From Pseudomonadales bacterium (GTDB lineage Bacteria > Pseudomonadota > Gammaproteobacteria > Pseudomonadales > Azotimanducaceae): a stretch of 64,000 nt of DNA. Where the stretch lies: NCBI GenBank assembly GCA_028285415.1, contig JANQPF010000013.1, positions 1 through 64,000 on the forward strand, in the 5' to 3' direction. The notes below the pieces were generated by a model. It had not been told where the DNA came from, made no database searches, and was given only the letters and a program-made list of their open reading frames with translations. Both the position numbers and the translations under genes were made by a program. This document shows positions 62,205 to 64,000 of the stretch, piece after piece (within the stretch, counting starts at the first letter, position 1; each line of letters begins with the position of its first letter).

Positions 62205-62639
62205 CTACAGCGTGAGCACCACCAGCGCGACCGCAAGCGCAACGATCAGAGCCGCCACGGCCGCCGCGACACGTGACATGTGCAGGAGAACGCGCTCCCG
62301 CCGCTCGCCGGCGTCAGCCTCGAGATCCTGCGCGAGCGCAAGGAGCTCCGTATAGAGACGCGCCCTCACGCTGGCGCGATCGTTGCGGTCTTTGATCTCG
62401 GCCGCCTGGGAGGATGCGAACTTCTTGATGAGCGCTCGTATCTCGGTGGCAAACTGTTGACGGTGCCGTGCCCGCGTTTCCCGTCGCCAGCTCAGGCTCG
62501 AGGTGTGACGCACCAGCGTCCGCAGACGCGCCTGCAGGGCTTCGAGCGCCACCAGGTCAGCCTCAGCACCTTCGCCAGCGCGCTTTTCACCCGCAGCGCT
62601 ACCCACGGGTACGGCCATGTCGATGTGTTGTATTGCCAT
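62205..62639 (-). CDS. Tail-anchored helical protein
   Basis: 144 residues; GGAGAG precedes the ATG. The bulk is charged and helical (VALEALQARLRTLVRHTSSL, RARLYTELLALAQDLEADAG) and the last 20 residues are a membrane helix (VAAAVAALIVALAVALVVL). No signal peptide, so it should be a C-terminally anchored inner-membrane protein. Family unknown. About 100 bases separate it from tdk. Confidence 0.65.
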   Translation of the reverse strand: MAIQHIDMAVPVGSAAGEKRAGEGAEADLVALEALQARLRTLVRHTSSLSWRRETRARHRQQFATEIRALIKKFASSQAAEIKDRNDRASVRARLYTELLALAQDLEADAGERRERVLLHMSRVAAAVAALIVALAVALVVLTL

Positions 62640-62816
62640 GAAAATGCTCTCCAGATCCGATCATCGGCTCAGGTTGCTCCCGTTTCCGTGAACCACGTCG
62701 CAGCTGGCGCGCGTCGGGCGAATCATCAACACGAGCCGATGAATGGTGTCGGTAATACCGACTGGTCCACCTCCCCCTTTCGCCTACAATGCCGCCGCAT
62801 TTTGAGGAGATTAAAC

Positions 62817-62975
62817 ATGGCGGAAGAACAGAAGAACGCAGAACTCACCCTGGGCGAGAAGATCAACCAGCTCATTCACGACCCCTTCGGCTCGGTCATT
62901 GCCGCCGTTGTGCTCTGCTCCGCGGCCACCGCAATGGTGTTCGTCGGTATCAATGCCATCGGCACGGTCGTCTAG
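62817..62975 (+). CDS. Small single-helix membrane protein
   Basis: 52 residues, with GAGGAGA six bases upstream of the ATG and a TACAAT-like -10 near 62785. A short acidic N-terminus (MAEEQKNAELTLGEKINQLI) is followed by one membrane helix (VIAAVVLCSAATAMVFVGI). A clear ribosome binding site and following hairpin support its reality. Function unknown; possibly a regulator of a membrane complex. Confidence 0.7.
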   Translation: MAEEQKNAELTLGEKINQLIHDPFGSVIAAVVLCSAATAMVFVGINAIGTVV

Positions 62976-62988
62976 CCAGCACACCCCC

Positions 62989-63013
62989 GCCGCCTGCCTT
63001 CCGCGCAGGCGGC
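62989..63013 (+). terminator. Possible terminator hairpin after the small membrane protein
   Basis: A perfect 9-bp stem GCCGCCTGC / GCAGGCGGC with a 7-base loop begins 14 bases after the stop at 62975. The T-run is weak (CTCCTTTC), so termination is likely but not certain. Confidence 0.5.
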
Positions 63014-63083
63014 CAGCGCTCCTTTCAGCACCATCTATTGAGCTCATCCTGCGGCCACGCTAGGCTGCCCGTTAAGAAATGAC

Positions 63084-63109
63084 GGGAGCTAATGAGGGGA
63101 GCTAATGAG
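63084..63109 (+). repeat. 13-bp tandem duplication of a ribosome binding site and start
   Basis: GGGAGCTAATGAG occurs twice in direct succession at 63084-63096 and 63097-63109. Each copy has a ribosome binding site and an ATG. The first ATG (63092) is out of frame with the gene; the second (63105) is the SRPBCC start. The first copy may act as a decoy or enhance loading of ribosomes. Confidence 0.85.
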
Positions 63110-63521
63110 CGAAGCAAAAGTCGTCAAAACCGTAAACGCACCCGCCGCAGCCGTGTGGGCGCATCTCAGCAACTTCGCGGGCATCAAAGTCGGAGGTCCC
63201 GTGGAATCCGTCAGCTACGAAGGTGAGGGTGTGGGCATGGTCCGTACCATCGGCATGGGCGGTGGCCTCGTCATCGAACGCCTCGACGTGCACGACACCG
63301 AAGCTCGCACCTTCACGTACTCGATTATCAACGACGACTGCCCCCTGCCCTTCAGCGACTATTCGGCCACGGTGAGCATCGCGGACAACGGTGACGGCAC
63401 AAGCACCGTCGACTGGACCGGCACGTTCGAACCCAGGGGTGTGCCTGAAGCAGACGCGATCAATGTCGCCACCGGGATCTACGCAGGCGGCATCAAGGGC
63501 GCGCAGATTGCGCTGGAATAA
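63105..63521 (+). CDS. SRPBCC (START/Bet v1-like) ligand-binding protein
   Basis: 138 residues. The N-terminus KTVNAPAAAVWAHLSNFAGI, a central YEGEGVGMVRTIGMGGG and the C-terminal helix are typical of polyketide-cyclase/SRPBCC proteins, which bind hydrophobic ligands in a deep cavity. Cytoplasmic, no partner gene evident. The start lies in the second copy of a tandem duplication of the ribosome binding site. Confidence 0.85.
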   Translation: MSEAKVVKTVNAPAAAVWAHLSNFAGIKVGGPVESVSYEGEGVGMVRTIGMGGGLVIERLDVHDTEARTFTYSIINDDCPLPFSDYSATVSIADNGDGTSTVDWTGTFEPRGVPEADAINVATGIYAGGIKGAQIALE

Positions 63522-63646
63522 CGTCCGAAGACGGGTGCCGCCGTTTCCAGGATAGCCCAGGAGCAACGTCCCGGCGTGGCTGGCAGTAGACCAACACAGC
63601 AAACTGCCGGGCGCATGCCGGGCAGCGCTTCCCGCCCGCCGTAAAC

Positions 63647-64000
63647 GTGACCGAACTGTCTTCCATACTCCTGAAGGAAATGGCCAAAGGCACGCTCACC
63701 CGACTGCCCGGCTGGCAGCGTCTGCGGCGCAAGCGCGGCGGCGAAGAGTCTGCCTCAGCAACGTACTGTTATGCGGTCTGGCTGAAACATCTCACCCTGC
63801 TCCACGCTGGCGGTGCACAGGCCATCCCCGAGAGCCTCGGGGAGCTCGGTCCGGGACATTCGTTGGGCGTGGGTCTCGCCGCGATGCTGAGCGGGGTGAA
63901 CCACTACGTTGCGCTGGATAGCCTGCCTTACGCCACGAGCGCGCGCGACCTGGCGGTGTTCGAGGAACTGGTGGTGCTCTTCCGTGAGCGAACGGGCCGG
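63647..64000 (+). CDS. SAM-dependent methyltransferase-like protein, N-terminal part
   Basis: Open from a GTG at 63647 to the window end; an ATG at 63680 is an alternative start. At least 118 residues are visible. The stretch ELGPGHSLGVGLAAMLSGVN matches a class I methyltransferase motif I (compare VCLELGPGDALTSALVTHAY at 60570-61421), followed by HYVALDSLPYA. The C-terminal half is outside the window, so the assignment is tentative. An upstream stop in frame at 63587 limits the start. Confidence 0.65.
   Translation, partial: MTELSSILLKEMAKGTLTRLPGWQRLRRKRGGEESASATYCYAVWLKHLTLLHAGGAQAIPESLGELGPGHSLGVGLAAMLSGVNHYVALDSLPYATSARDLAVFEELVVLFRERTGR

Noticed and set aside
1-64000. Prophage, transposon or genomic island
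   Set aside because: No integrase, transposase, attachment repeats or tRNA-flanked boundary was seen, and base composition is even apart from short control regions.

Overview
The window is 64 kb of GC-rich, gene-dense DNA that looks like the chromosome of an aerobic, probably free-living or marine gammaproteobacterium. The evidence for this is a TonB-dependent receptor, an MSHA-type type IV pilus operon, a LolD/MacB-like exporter, PspA, Tdk and a FixL/FixJ pair. I saw no rRNA, tRNA, CRISPR array, integrase, insertion sequence or plasmid function. No gap between genes exceeds about 250 bases. Genes often overlap by 1-8 bases (GTGA/ATGA junctions), which supports the operons proposed here.

Layout, left part. 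3-521 is the tail of an Arg/Gln-rich protein. 518-5120 (minus) is a five-gene set: GST-like, methyltransferase, MDR reductase, SnoaL-like and SSS symporter. A carboxylesterase lipoprotein (5187-6878) is divergent from it. Next come a nucleoside hydrolase and a homocysteine methyltransferase-like gene (6879-8677, minus), divergent from a TonB-dependent receptor (8798-11149). A CsgG/FlgT-like secreted protein (11242-12408) and an ABC exporter operon (12583-16876: adaptor, ATPase, two FtsX-type permeases) follow. 17057-19944 holds a Lin0512-type protein, a TetR regulator divergent from two membrane proteins (one ABA4-like), and a VOC protein.

Middle part. 19983-23672 encodes a 1229-residue protein joining a DyP-type peroxidase to a cytochrome P450-like domain that lacks the ExxR motif. 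It is the most unusual single protein here. Converging on it is a class III nucleotide cyclase/AAA ATPase/TPR protein (23660-26611). 26720-36110 (minus) is a compact MSHA-like pilus operon: pilin, MshE with a c-di-GMP-binding type N-terminus, MshG, a second prepilin, MshI, PilO-like, PilP/MshK-like, secretin MshL and a TPR protein. 36359-39109 holds a GpsA-like dehydrogenase and a FixL/FixJ-like haem oxygen-sensing pair. Then come an SDR, a GyrI-like protein, and a citrate synthase divergent from a LysR regulator.

Right part. 42780-45062 is a hybrid histidine kinase with a SpoIIAA/STAS-like partner. 45079-51382 (minus) is a nine-gene envelope locus. It combines an ExbB/TolQ-like and an ExbD/TolR-like protein with a lytic transglycosylase, a SPOR protein, a lipoprotein and several exported proteins I do not recognise. 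I regard it as the best candidate for an undescribed multi-component system. 51520-58328 holds a DUF2238 protein, a GCS2-like ligase with an M14 peptidase, an APH/AAA kinase fusion, and pspA with a multi-membrane partner. The rest carries an NTF2-like protein, a lipoprotein, a phosphotransferase, methyltransferases, thymidine kinase, two small membrane proteins, an SRPBCC protein and a methyltransferase cut by the window end.

All calls come from reading motifs and gene context by eye. No database search was possible.
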